Origin: Exiguobacterium profundum
Lineage (GTDB): Bacteria; Bacillota; Bacilli; Exiguobacteriales; Exiguobacteriaceae
Direction of reading: 5' to 3'
Assembly (NCBI RefSeq): GCF_001909285.1
Contig: NZ_MRSV01000001.1
Span: forward strand, 170,684-234,683
DNA: 64,000 nt
Below the pieces are notes generated by a model that was not told the origin of the DNA, did not search any database, and saw only the letters and a list, made by a program, of their open reading frames with translations. This document shows positions 8,188-15,372 of this stretch, piece after piece. Both the position numbers and the translations under genes were made by a program. The stretch's first letter is position 1, and each line of letters opens with the position of its first letter.

Positions 8188-8823
8188 TTATACCGTTACT
8201 GCGCCTGCAACTTCTTTCGCAAGTGCTTCAGCTTTCGCTTTCGCGTCTGCAACGATCTCTTCGATTTTATCTGGGTATTGGTTCATCCCTTCGACCGCTA
8301 CCGTCGTCACTTCAGATACACCGACGAACGCGAGCGCTTGGCGAAGGTATGCGTCTGCGAAGTTAAGGTCAGTTCCTGTGTAGATTCCGCCTGTCCCTTG
8401 GATGTGGATCGCTTGTTTGTTTTCAAGCAAGCCGACAGGACCTTGCTCCGTGTAACGGAACGTTTTACCTGCCATGAGCACGCTATCGAGGAACATTTTC
8501 ATACGTGCTGGGAAGAAGAAGTTCCACATTGGAGTCGCGAACACGTAAAGGTCCGCTTCCATGAATTTCTCAAGCATGCCGCTCATTGTGCCTACCTTTT
8601 TTTCTTCTACATCAGTGAGCGCTTCGCCTGAAGCGAATTTGCCCCATGCACTGAGCACATCTCCGTCGATTTCTTGAACATCAACATCGTAGAGTTCGAT
8701 TGCTTCCACTTCGATTGATGGATTTTCTGCTTGGAGTGTCGAAACGAATGTTTCTGCCACTTGTTTGCTGTATGAAAGTTCAGTTGGTTTCGGGTTAGCC
8801 GATACATATAATACTTTAGTCAT
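8188..8823 (-). CDS. azoR: FMN-dependent NADH-azoreductase / quinone reductase
   Basis: Flavodoxin-fold FMN enzyme (211 residues) that reduces azo compounds and quinones by two electrons, limiting thiol-damaging quinone stress. The N-terminal phosphate-binding loop ASANPKPTELSYSKQ-like stretch (residues 7-20) and the FMN/active-site segment MWNFFFPARMKMFLDSV (about residues 100-116) match the AzoR family. I chose the ATG at 8823, which follows GGAGGATTACACG; an upstream in-frame start would run through the promoter. A MarR-family gene lies just upstream on the same strand, suggesting redox or electrophile control. Confidence 0.9.
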   Translation of the reverse strand: MTKVLYVSANPKPTELSYSKQVAETFVSTLQAENPSIEVEAIELYDVDVQEIDGDVLSAWGKFASGEALTDVEEKKVGTMSGMLEKFMEADLYVFATPMWNFFFPARMKMFLDSVLMAGKTFRYTEQGPVGLLENKQAIHIQGTGGIYTGTDLNFADAYLRQALAFVGVSEVTTVAVEGMNQYPDKIEEIVADAKAKAEALAKEVAGAVTV

Positions 8824-8872
8824 CGTGTAATCCTCCATTTGTGTAATCTCTAATTTTTCAATAACAGTTAGA

Positions 8873-8901
8873 ACTATATCATCTGTATATCTCATCGTCA
8901 A
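8873..8901 (-). promoter_or_regulatory. Sigma-A promoter of azoR
   Basis: TTGACG (8896-8901), 17-base spacer, TATAGT (8873-8878), about 45 bases upstream of the azoreductase ATG. Confidence 0.8.
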
Positions 8902-8911
8902 TTATTTTAAT

Positions 8912-8925
8912 TTCAAAATATTGAA
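8912..8925. promoter_or_regulatory. Candidate regulator operator upstream of azoR
   Basis: Perfect palindromic half sites TTCAA-N4-TTGAA immediately upstream of the azoR -35 box, between azoR and the MarR gene. Binding by the adjacent MarR protein is inference. Confidence 0.4.
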
Positions 8926-8926
8926 T

Positions 8927-8956
8927 AAAAAAGCAACGGGCTTTATTTGCCCGCTG
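8927..8956 (-). terminator. Terminator after the MarR gene
   Basis: Minus-strand stem GCAGCGGGC AAATAAA GCCCGTTGC followed by TTTTTTATT, overlapping the last codons of the MarR gene. Confidence 0.8.
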
Positions 8957-9374
8957 CGTTATAACCGACTCGTTTCAATAACGAAATCAATTGTTCCGTC
9001 TCTTCATCACTTAACGGTCCATATATATCTTTGAAGATTTCAATATGTTGCGGATAGACGACGTCCATGAGCGCCTTTCCATCGTCTGTCAATGAAGCAT
9101 ATGTGACACGTCGGTCAGACGGGCAGGCGATTCGTTCAATCAGCCCTCGCTTCTCCAACTTATCGATCACATATGTCACGCTACCGCTCGTAATCAAAAT
9201 CTGATCCCCAATTTGTTGCAACGGGGTGTCTCCTCGTTTATACAGTACGGATAAAACACCGAACTCTGTTGAATTTAACTGGTGGCGTCGTAAATCTTCT
9301 TTCACACGATCACTGATGGCATCCATCGTACGCGCAAGAACGACCCACGCCTTCAATTCAAGGGATTCAATCAT
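8943..9374 (-). CDS. MarR-family transcriptional regulator
   Basis: Dimeric winged-helix regulator of 143 residues. The recognition region (TPLQQIGDQILITSGSVTYVIDKLEKRGLIER, about residues 55-86) and the wing with the DRRVTY motif are typical. No cysteine lies near the N-terminus, but Cys89-like CPSDRR is in the wing, so cysteine-based sensing is uncertain. GAGGTG precedes the ATG. The gene sits upstream of azoR in the same orientation, separated by a terminator and a promoter with a palindrome, so it most likely controls azoR and perhaps itself. Confidence 0.88.
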   Translation of the reverse strand: MIESLELKAWVVLARTMDAISDRVKEDLRRHQLNSTEFGVLSVLYKRGDTPLQQIGDQILITSGSVTYVIDKLEKRGLIERIACPSDRRVTYASLTDDGKALMDVVYPQHIEIFKDIYGPLSDEETEQLISLLKRVGYNAAGK

Positions 9375-9470
9375 GTCGGTTTCACCTCAATTCGTTCATC
9401 ATATATCACTAGTATAGCAGGACTTATGCAGTAAAAGCCGAGAAAAATACTTCGTCAAGGAACTTCTTCA

Positions 9471-9499
9471 TTGTCGCCCATGTCGGAAACGTTTAGAAT
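9471..9499 (+). promoter_or_regulatory. Sigma-A-like promoter
   Basis: TTGTCG (9471-9476), 17-base spacer, TAGAAT (9494-9499), 34 bases before the hypothetical gene that starts at 9534. Confidence 0.55.
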
Positions 9500-9533
9500 G
9501 GTAGTATTGTGATTTTAAGAAAGGGTGGACCGT

Positions 9534-9908
9534 ATGCGTGAGTATTACGAAATTTCATTGACGATTAAACGGGAGTTTTTGCATGCTGTCATCGATTTGT
9601 TGAATCGGGAAGGCATCGCACCGGACTATGCGCTCGAAAAAGAAGGCGCGGTCTTTTTATTATTCAATCATTTACCTTGGCCAAACGTGACCCGTGAACC
9701 GCATGCCGTGGAACGTTTCTTATTGACGTTGAAACGATCGGACTATTTATTCGTCAAAACGAAACGTAAATCACCGGTCCCCGATCATGAACCGGTCGCC
9801 TGTATGGGGGCTCTCGTCTCCCCGTTCAATGAACATTTGCGCATCGAACTTGCCGTGGACGAGTCGGAAGCAAGTCATTTAGATATGTCCGCATTCCGTC
9901 ATTATTAA
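9534..9908 (+). CDS. Hypothetical soluble protein, 124 residues
   Basis: Not recognised. The protein has no membrane segment or signal peptide. It is rich in charged residues, begins with a mixed helix (YYEISLTIKREFLHAVIDLLNREGI) and contains a LPWPNVTREPHAVERFLLTLKR segment. I chose the ATG at 9534 because AAAGGGTGG stands nearby upstream; a GTG at 9525 lies inside that ribosome binding site. It has its own promoter and terminator and so is a single-gene unit. Confidence 0.65.
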   Translation: MREYYEISLTIKREFLHAVIDLLNREGIAPDYALEKEGAVFLLFNHLPWPNVTREPHAVERFLLTLKRSDYLFVKTKRKSPVPDHEPVACMGALVSPFNEHLRIELAVDESEASHLDMSAFRHY

Positions 9909-9927
9909 ACAATCGAATGCCCAACGC

Positions 9928-9976
9928 ATCCCCTTGAAGATTAGAGCGAGATAGCTAATCGACATGGGGATTTTTT
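9928..9976 (+). terminator. Rho-independent terminator
   Basis: Long hairpin with outer arms ATCCCC / GGGGAT and an inner pairing AGATTAG / CTAATC, followed by TTTTTT. Confidence 0.75.
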
Positions 9977-10042
9977 AGGAGTATCTGCTTTCTTTGACGG
10001 GAATAAAGGACAGTATTCGAGTTGAAAAGGAGACATGTTGGA

Positions 10043-10927
10043 ATGGACACAGTCATGTTAATCGTCAATCCATCCTCAGGGAAAGAGTTGGGGGAACAAC
10101 ACGCAACACATGCCGAAGAGGTGTTGCGCGAACGATATGGACACGTCGATGTCCGCTTCACTGAAAAGGAACAGGATGCGACGAACTTCGCACGTGAAGC
10201 GGCAGAAAAGCACTATCAGGCCGTGATTGCGATGGGTGGGGACGGAACCTTGAACGAAGCGGTGACCGGTCTAGCCGAGGCTACTCATCGACCTGACTTC
10301 GGCATCATTCCACTTGGGACGGTCAACGACCTCGCCCGTGCACTCGGTGTCCCAAGTGACCCTAAACAAGCAATCGAGGCTCTCCGCGACGCTGAACCGA
10401 CACCGATGGATATCGGAAAGTATGAGAACGGTTATTTCATGAACGTCATCGCCATCGGGCTCATTGCCGAAGCTGTCGACGAAGTAAGTGTGGAAGAGAA
10501 GACGAAATGGGGACCGTTCGCTTACTTGATTGAGGGTGTAAAAGCGTTTCGTGAACATAGTCCTTATGAGTTGGCGCTTGACAGTAAAGACGGGGAGTTT
10601 GATGGCGAGGCTTATCTCGTCGTCATCGCCTTGACGAACTCGGTCGGAGGATTTGAAAACTTCGAACCGGACGCGCGACTTAATGATGGTCTTCTTCACG
10701 TCTATATCTTTGAAGAGCTCGGGTTAAAGGACGCACTTCAATTAACACCCGCCCTCTTTACAGGAAAGTTGAAGGAAACGGATAGCGTCACCTCATTTTG
10801 TACGTCACGGGTGAACGTGACCTCGCCTGATGCGCTTCCTGTAAATGCTGACGGGGACACAGGCGGCAAGCTACCGCTCACCTTTGAAGTATTGCCGAGC
10901 CACTTAAACGTATTAAAGCCGGTATAA
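10043..10927 (+). CDS. Diacylglycerol/lipid kinase, YegS/DgkB-like
   Basis: ATP-dependent lipid kinase of the DAGK-catalytic family (294 residues), expected to phosphorylate diacylglycerol or a related lipid at the inner membrane face. The N-terminal MLIVNPSSGK strand-turn and the nucleotide-binding motif MGGDGTLNEAVTGL (about residues 60-73) followed by PLGTVNDLARAL are diagnostic. The C-terminal beta-sandwich domain (EGVKAFREHSPYELAL...NADGD) is complete. I chose the ATG at 10043, ten bases after AAAGGAG; a TTG at 10022 lies upstream of that site. It may instead be the BmrU-type paralogue. Confidence 0.88.
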   Translation: MDTVMLIVNPSSGKELGEQHATHAEEVLRERYGHVDVRFTEKEQDATNFAREAAEKHYQAVIAMGGDGTLNEAVTGLAEATHRPDFGIIPLGTVNDLARALGVPSDPKQAIEALRDAEPTPMDIGKYENGYFMNVIAIGLIAEAVDEVSVEEKTKWGPFAYLIEGVKAFREHSPYELALDSKDGEFDGEAYLVVIALTNSVGGFENFEPDARLNDGLLHVYIFEELGLKDALQLTPALFTGKLKETDSVTSFCTSRVNVTSPDALPVNADGDTGGKLPLTFEVLPSHLNVLKPV

Positions 10928-10984
10928 GAGCAGGAATTTTGACGATTGAATCGAATGTGTTCAAGCGAGAAAGGAGAATGACCT

Positions 10985-11530
10985 ATCAATATCTCACTTG
11001 TTCCATTAACAGTCGCATCCGGCGACATCGTCGATACATTCAATCGTTGGAATAACGATCCTGAGATCGTCCATCTTATTCGCCCGAGCCGCTCTAAAGA
11101 AGAATTGACCGCCCATTATGAGATGACGGTTGACGATTTAGAAGAACGACTCTTAACGCACGATATTTTCCTCATCTATGCAGATGACCATCTCGTCGGA
11201 GAAATGAACGTCATGTATGACCCGCCTCATTTATATCGACAAGAACCCGGTACAGCTTGGCTCGGTTTCGTCATCGGCGAATCTGTAGGTCGCGGAAAAG
11301 GCGTTGGCACAGAAGCTCTTCGTTTGTTAGAAGAGCAATTGCGAGCCAAACAAACACCTCGTATGGAACTTGGCGTATTCGCTTTCAACCATGCGGCCCA
11401 TCGTCTCTATACGAAATGTGGATATCAAGAAATCGGCCGGATCGAGCACTTCACCTACTGGGACGGTCAATTTTGGTCCGATATTCGGATGGAAAAACGA
11501 CTCGACGAAAAACCCTTTCACGCCAAGTGA
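10985..11530 (+). CDS. GNAT-family acetyltransferase with a non-canonical AUC start
   Basis: GNAT N-acetyltransferase, 181 residues. The acetyl-CoA motif is in GESVGRGKGVGTEALRLLEE, followed by NHAAHRLYTKCGYQEIGR, as in RimJ/RimL-type enzymes. GNAT-like sequence continues upstream of every ATG, GTG or TTG in frame (the first is a TTG at 11105, in the middle of the fold). A strong AAGGAG (10971-10976) lies eight bases before ATC at 10985, which opens the natural N-terminus INISLVPLTVASGD. So either AUC initiates here or an ATG has been mutated. An ATG at 10978 is out of frame and too close to the ribosome binding site. The substrate is unknown. Confidence 0.72.
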   Translation: MNISLVPLTVASGDIVDTFNRWNNDPEIVHLIRPSRSKEELTAHYEMTVDDLEERLLTHDIFLIYADDHLVGEMNVMYDPPHLYRQEPGTAWLGFVIGESVGRGKGVGTEALRLLEEQLRAKQTPRMELGVFAFNHAAHRLYTKCGYQEIGRIEHFTYWDGQFWSDIRMEKRLDEKPFHAK

Positions 11531-11539
11531 AAGGGTTTT
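11509..11539. terminator. Bidirectional terminator
   Basis: Stem AACCCTTTCAC / GTGAAAGGGTT with T-rich flanks, overlapping the GNAT stop codon and serving the convergent CBS gene. Confidence 0.85.
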
Positions 11540-11550
11540 GACTTAGTTCT

Positions 11551-12177
11551 TTAAGTTCTCAACTTCGACAATCCGGAAGCCTTTTTTTCAAGCTTAGAGA
11601 CAACCTTGTTTTTTTTGTCTTCTTCACAGTCTGGTGGTAGTGTCACGAGTACCCGTCGCAATACTTTACTTTTCGCATCGAGCGTCATCAAGCTCGCGAT
11701 TGATGTATATTTGTTCACGATTTTCGTGATTTTCTCAAGTGCCCCAGCCTGTTCGCTCAAGGCGATTGTCAAGACGTAACTACCCGTGTCGCGACTCCAT
11801 GCTTCTTCGAGCATCCCGAGCATCTTACCGTGGGGAAGAATGCCATAAAATTCATTGCTCTCATCTTTCAATACAGCAATGTACGGCAACTCTTTGATTG
11901 AGAAAAATACTTCAAAGAATCCATCTGACTCATGGACGTACTTTTGTGTATTCTTGATGAGTGTCATCACATTATCGTCCATGTTTTCCCCGTTCATTCC
12001 ATGACGATAAATATGCATCTTGTAAATGTTACCGCGGAAAAATTTCCCCGTCTCGTCTAAAACAGGTACACAACGGTATCCTGTTTCTTCAAGCGTATGA
12101 AGCGCTTCCCGCAATGTTGCCTTTTCACTGATGGTGACAACATCTTTCTTCGGGATACATAAGCTATGCACTAACAT
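11551..12177 (-). CDS. CBS-domain protein, CbpA-like (possible cyclic di-AMP sensor)
   Basis: A 208-residue cytosolic protein with two CBS motifs (about residues 1-60 and 70-135) and a C-terminal ACT-like region (SYVLTIALSEQAGALEKITKIV, about residues 138-200). This CBS-plus-ACT layout resembles the AcuB-type proteins and the CbpA cyclic di-AMP-binding proteins of Firmicutes; ligand binding here is inference. It begins with ATG at 12177 after a GGGAGGAAAAC ribosome binding site and is a single-gene unit. Confidence 0.65.
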   Translation of the reverse strand: MLVHSLCIPKKDVVTISEKATLREALHTLEETGYRCVPVLDETGKFFRGNIYKMHIYRHGMNGENMDDNVMTLIKNTQKYVHESDGFFEVFFSIKELPYIAVLKDESNEFYGILPHGKMLGMLEEAWSRDTGSYVLTIALSEQAGALEKITKIVNKYTSIASLMTLDAKSKVLRRVLVTLPPDCEEDKKNKVVSKLEKKASGLSKLRT

Positions 12178-12299
12178 GCGTTTTCCTCCCAGCCAATAAT
12201 AAAGTGGTCTACACCCTATTCATTATTATTCCCCAAATATGATGAATATCCTGCATACTTTTTCTGAAAAGTTATGAACACTTCTCGTAATCCTTGCAT

Positions 12300-12328
12300 T
12301 TGTCGGAATTCAAAAAAGTCGTTATAGT
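12300..12328 (+). promoter_or_regulatory. Sigma-A promoter of pdxK
   Basis: TTGTCG (12300-12305), 17-base spacer, TATAGT (12323-12328), 35 bases before the start codon. Confidence 0.75.
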
Positions 12329-12363
12329 GAAACTATCCAAACAGACAAAGGGGATGGACGATA

Positions 12364-13188
12364 ATGACGATGAAAAAAGCATTGACGATTGCCGGTTCTG
12401 ACACAAGCGGCGGCGCGGGAATCCAAGCCGACCTCAAAACGATGGAAGAACTCGGTGTATACGGTATGACAGCTTTGACTGTCATCGTGGCACAAGACCC
12501 ACATAACGCATGGAATCACGAAGTCTTTCCAATCGACACGACCTTGATCGAGAAACAAATCGATACGGTGCTCGCTGGAATTGGAGTCGATGCAGTGAAG
12601 ACAGGTATGCTCCCGACACCTGAAATCATCGAACTCGCAGCACGGAAGATTAAAGAATACGGAATCCAGAATGCCGTCGTCGATCCGGTCATGGCATGTA
12701 AAGGTGCGGATGAGATTCTTGATCCGAACGTTGCGGTCGCGATGCGTCAACACCTCGTACCAGTCGCAAAAATCATCACACCGAACTTATTCGAGGCGCG
12801 TATGCTCGCTGGCCTTGATAAAACACCCGCAACGATGGACGAAATCAAAGAAGCCGCTCGTTTAATCCATGAACTCGGCGCAGAGATCGTCATCGTCAAA
12901 GTCGGTGGCAAACTCGGATTCGATACAGCATTCGACGTCTTGTACGACGGAAACGAATTCCGCCTTCTTGAAAGTGAAAAAATCGAGCCTGCGTTCACAC
13001 ACGGCGGCGGATGTACGTTCTCTTCTGCCATCGCAGCCTCACTCGCCAACGGTCACACGGTCGAAGAAGCGATTGAAATCGGAAAAGAGTTCATCACAGA
13101 AGCCGTTCGTCATTCATTCCGTCTCAACCAATACGTTGGACCGACGAACCATACCGGATACCGTAAAAAATTAGCAACACAATCGTAA
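12364..13188 (+). CDS. pdxK: Pyridoxine/pyridoxal kinase (ThiD/PdxK type)
   Basis: Ribokinase-fold kinase of 274 residues that phosphorylates B6 vitamers in the salvage route. The N-terminal TIAGSDTSGGAGIQADLKT motif is shared with HMP(-P) kinase ThiD, and the anion-hole motif GGGCTFSSAIAASLANG is near residue 218 (the family general base position is Cys/Asp in this segment). Bacillus-type PdxK is a ThiD-like enzyme of this length, and no thiamine genes lie nearby, which favours B6. The ATG at 12364 is preceded by AAAGGGGATGG; ATG at 12370 is a possible alternative. Confidence 0.85.
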   Translation: MTMKKALTIAGSDTSGGAGIQADLKTMEELGVYGMTALTVIVAQDPHNAWNHEVFPIDTTLIEKQIDTVLAGIGVDAVKTGMLPTPEIIELAARKIKEYGIQNAVVDPVMACKGADEILDPNVAVAMRQHLVPVAKIITPNLFEARMLAGLDKTPATMDEIKEAARLIHELGAEIVIVKVGGKLGFDTAFDVLYDGNEFRLLESEKIEPAFTHGGGCTFSSAIAASLANGHTVEEAIEIGKEFITEAVRHSFRLNQYVGPTNHTGYRKKLATQS

Positions 13189-13189
13189 A

Positions 13190-13224
13190 CAGATGACCCG
13201 GAACTACGTGTTTCGGGTCATCCT
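13190..13224 (+). terminator. Hairpin between pdxK and the yojF-like gene
   Basis: GATGACCCG ... CGGGTCATC stem followed by only a short CTTT run, so it is a weak terminator or mRNA boundary. Confidence 0.45.
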
Positions 13225-13243
13225 TTCCATTGGAGGGACAGAC

Positions 13244-13615
13244 GTGAAAGCGATTCAACCTGATCACATTCAGCACTATTTAGACAATCACGTCGCGACA
13301 CCACTTTTCGTCCATGTCGAGACGACGAACGGTGCCTACGCGACACATAATGACCCGGACTTTCATAACGCCGGGATGTTTATCCGTAATGCCAAAATCG
13401 AATACAGCATCGGTCAAATTAAAGGAAATGGTCCCTATCGTGTCGGTTTAAAACTCGATCACGGTTGGCTCTATGTCGAGGGATTGACCGACTATGAAAT
13501 GCACGAAGAACAGTTGTTACTCGCTGGTCACGATCGTCTCGGTCGTCTCGCATGTGCGCTGCACATCGATATCAAGCCGCTCCCACAAGGCGCATCGGAG
13601 GTGGAGAATCAATGA
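13244..13615 (+). CDS. yojF: YojF-family protein (DUF1806)
   Basis: A 123-residue protein resembling Bacillus YojF. I chose the GTG at 13244 because TTGGAGGGA precedes it and the conserved part (VKAIQPDHIQHYLDNHV) starts there; upstream sequence belongs to a hairpin. Its stop overlaps the start of the bacillithiol deacetylase gene (ATGA), the same pairing as yojF-yojG in Bacillus, so a link with bacillithiol metabolism is likely but its biochemical role is not known. Confidence 0.8.
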   Translation: MKAIQPDHIQHYLDNHVATPLFVHVETTNGAYATHNDPDFHNAGMFIRNAKIEYSIGQIKGNGPYRVGLKLDHGWLYVEGLTDYEMHEEQLLLAGHDRLGRLACALHIDIKPLPQGASEVENQ

Positions 13616-14262
13616 ATGGACCGTTACTCGTCATATTCCCACACCCGGACGATGAGGCGTTCAGCTCGGCCGGAACGATTATACAACATCGTCAAAAAGG
13701 ACTACCCGTCACATATGTCTGTTTGACGCTCGGTGAAATGGGACGTAATATGGGTTCTCCAATCTTTACGACACGTGAAGAACTACCGAAAATTCGAAAA
13801 CATGAACTCGAAGAAGCATGTCGCATGATGGGCATCGAGGACCTGCGTATGTGGGGTCTTCGTGACAAGACCGTCGAATTTGAGGACGAGGCCGAGCTCG
13901 CTGGTCGCTTCCGCGCATTGATTGACGAAGTGAAGCCGGAAACCGTCATCTCATTCTATCCAGGATATGCCGTCCACCCGGACCATGAAGCGACAGCCCG
14001 TGCCGTCGTACGAGCGCTTCAAGAGATGGGCGAGACGCGCCCTAAGTTCTTAGGTGTCGCCTTTGACCGCCGCACAGAAGACGAACTCGGACAACCTCAC
14101 GTCATCGTCGATGTAACGGAAGAGAGCGAACAAAAGAAAGATGCCCTGTTTGCCCACCGGTCTCAGACGGAAGGTCTGCTTCGTGCGATCGATAACGCAG
14201 AAAACGCCCACGTCATGGAGTTACTCCAACGTGAGCGCTTCTATCATTATCCGTTCTCATGA
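13612..14262 (+). CDS. bshB2: Bacillithiol biosynthesis deacetylase BshB2
   Basis: Zinc-dependent LmbE/PIG-L-type deacetylase (216 residues) that releases acetate from GlcNAc-malate in the second step of bacillithiol synthesis. The zinc-binding motif PHPDDE is at residues 10-15, and the third ligand histidine is in YPGYAVHPDHEAT near residue 120. A GGAGG ribosome binding site lies within the end of the yojF-like gene, whose stop overlaps this ATG. The last bases overlap the end of a small convergent gene. A BshB1 paralogue elsewhere in the genome would be usual. Confidence 0.9.
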   Translation: MNGPLLVIFPHPDDEAFSSAGTIIQHRQKGLPVTYVCLTLGEMGRNMGSPIFTTREELPKIRKHELEEACRMMGIEDLRMWGLRDKTVEFEDEAELAGRFRALIDEVKPETVISFYPGYAVHPDHEATARAVVRALQEMGETRPKFLGVAFDRRTEDELGQPHVIVDVTEESEQKKDALFAHRSQTEGLLRAIDNAENAHVMELLQRERFYHYPFS

Positions 14263-14349
14263 TTCATAGGCTAGACGGGTCATATAAAGCAATGCCCCGA
14301 CGGTCCCAAGACCGATTAACGTTCCGAATACTACAACGATTTGTCCCAT
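14257..14349 (-). CDS. Small single-span membrane protein, 30 residues
   Basis: Short reading frame on the minus strand encoding MGQIVVVFGTLIGLGTVGAL and a polar end with LYMTRLAYES. Almost the whole length is one membrane helix rich in small residues (Gly, Val, Leu). AAGAGGTG stands seven bases before the ATG, an excellent ribosome binding site, which is the main reason to call it a gene. Its stop overlaps the bshB2 stop by six bases in convergent orientation. No family was recognised. Confidence 0.6.
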   Translation of the reverse strand: MGQIVVVFGTLIGLGTVGALLYMTRLAYES

Positions 14350-14398
14350 GTTTTCACCTCTTCTAGACTTTACGAACAATTCCATTCATTGGTTTCAA

Positions 14399-14426
14399 AC
14401 ACGTGCTATTCGCACGTGTTTTTTTA
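14399..14426 (+). terminator. Terminator after the yojF-bshB2 unit
   Basis: AACACGTGC / GCACGTGTT stem with TTTTTTT on the plus strand. It touches the uppP stop on the other strand. Confidence 0.8.
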
Positions 14427-15257
14427 GAAGTAAAGAACGTAAATCACGATGGCCAATACGATTCGATAGACCGCAAACGGCATCAATTTTACTTTGTTGA
14501 TCAATTTCAAAAAGAACTTAATCGAAAGAAGCGCGAATAAAAACGCGCTGACGAAGCCGACGACAAACACGGGTAGCGTATCGAGCGTGAAATACGTCCA
14601 CTTGCTATAGAGTGACAATGCACTCGCTCCAAACATGATCGGTACCGCCATGATGAACGTAAAATCTGCCGCTGCCCGGTGACTCATTCCGAGGAGAACC
14701 CCTCCAGAAATCGTTGAACCGGACCGTGAGAACCCTGGCCATAGCGAAAAACATTGAATCAAGCCGACACCAAGTGCTTGCTTATACGTGATGTCATCGA
14801 GCGTAGCGGTCGTCTGACGCTTCACACCGGATAAATCTGCAGCAATCATAAAGAATGCCCCAATGACTAACCCAATCAACACCGTCTTGACCGAGAAGAG
14901 ATGTGTATCGATGTAGTCCTCAAACAGTACACCGAGGACGCCAGCAGGCAACAATCCGATCAAAATATGTACGAGATTGAATTGGCGCGCGGTTCCACTT
15001 TGTCTTAGGGTGAGCAAAGACTTCGGATTCAGTAACGCTTTGAACCGGTCCCGAAAGACGACCACGACCGCTAAAATCGACCCTAATTGAATGACGATTT
15101 TAAACGTGTTCGCTACTTCCTGACCTAAAAATTGACTCGAATTCAACCAGAGACCGTCCACGAGAATCATATGACCGGTCGACGAGACTGGGGCAAATTC
15201 CGTCAATCCCTCGACGACACCTAACAAAAATCCTACAAATAATTCATACCATTCCAC
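14424..15257 (-). CDS. uppP: Undecaprenyl-diphosphatase (BacA type)
   Basis: Integral membrane enzyme (277 residues) that dephosphorylates undecaprenyl pyrophosphate to recycle the lipid carrier of cell wall synthesis and gives bacitracin tolerance. The active-site motif EGLTEFAPVSSTGH is at residues 16-29 (Glu-rich motif and catalytic His29), and the second motif PGFSRSG is near residue 174. About eight membrane helices are evident. The start is GTG at 15257 after AGGAGAAAC. Single-gene unit. Confidence 0.95.
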   Translation of the reverse strand: MEWYELFVGFLLGVVEGLTEFAPVSSTGHMILVDGLWLNSSQFLGQEVANTFKIVIQLGSILAVVVVFRDRFKALLNPKSLLTLRQSGTARQFNLVHILIGLLPAGVLGVLFEDYIDTHLFSVKTVLIGLVIGAFFMIAADLSGVKRQTTATLDDITYKQALGVGLIQCFSLWPGFSRSGSTISGGVLLGMSHRAAADFTFIMAVPIMFGASALSLYSKWTYFTLDTLPVFVVGFVSAFLFALLSIKFFLKLINKVKLMPFAVYRIVLAIVIYVLYF

Positions 15258-15372
15258 GTTGTTTCTCCTATTGACTCGTTAAGATTGTTCTCATCATACA
15301 CTTCTCGGCACAATCTTTCGTCCGTCTTAAGACGTAAAAACAGACATGGCTTATGACCCATGTCTGTAAAAA

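Noticed and set aside
10978-10980. ATG just after the GNAT ribosome binding site as the gene start
   Set aside because: It is out of frame with the acetyltransferase and only about two bases from the GGAG, and its own frame stops after 25 codons.
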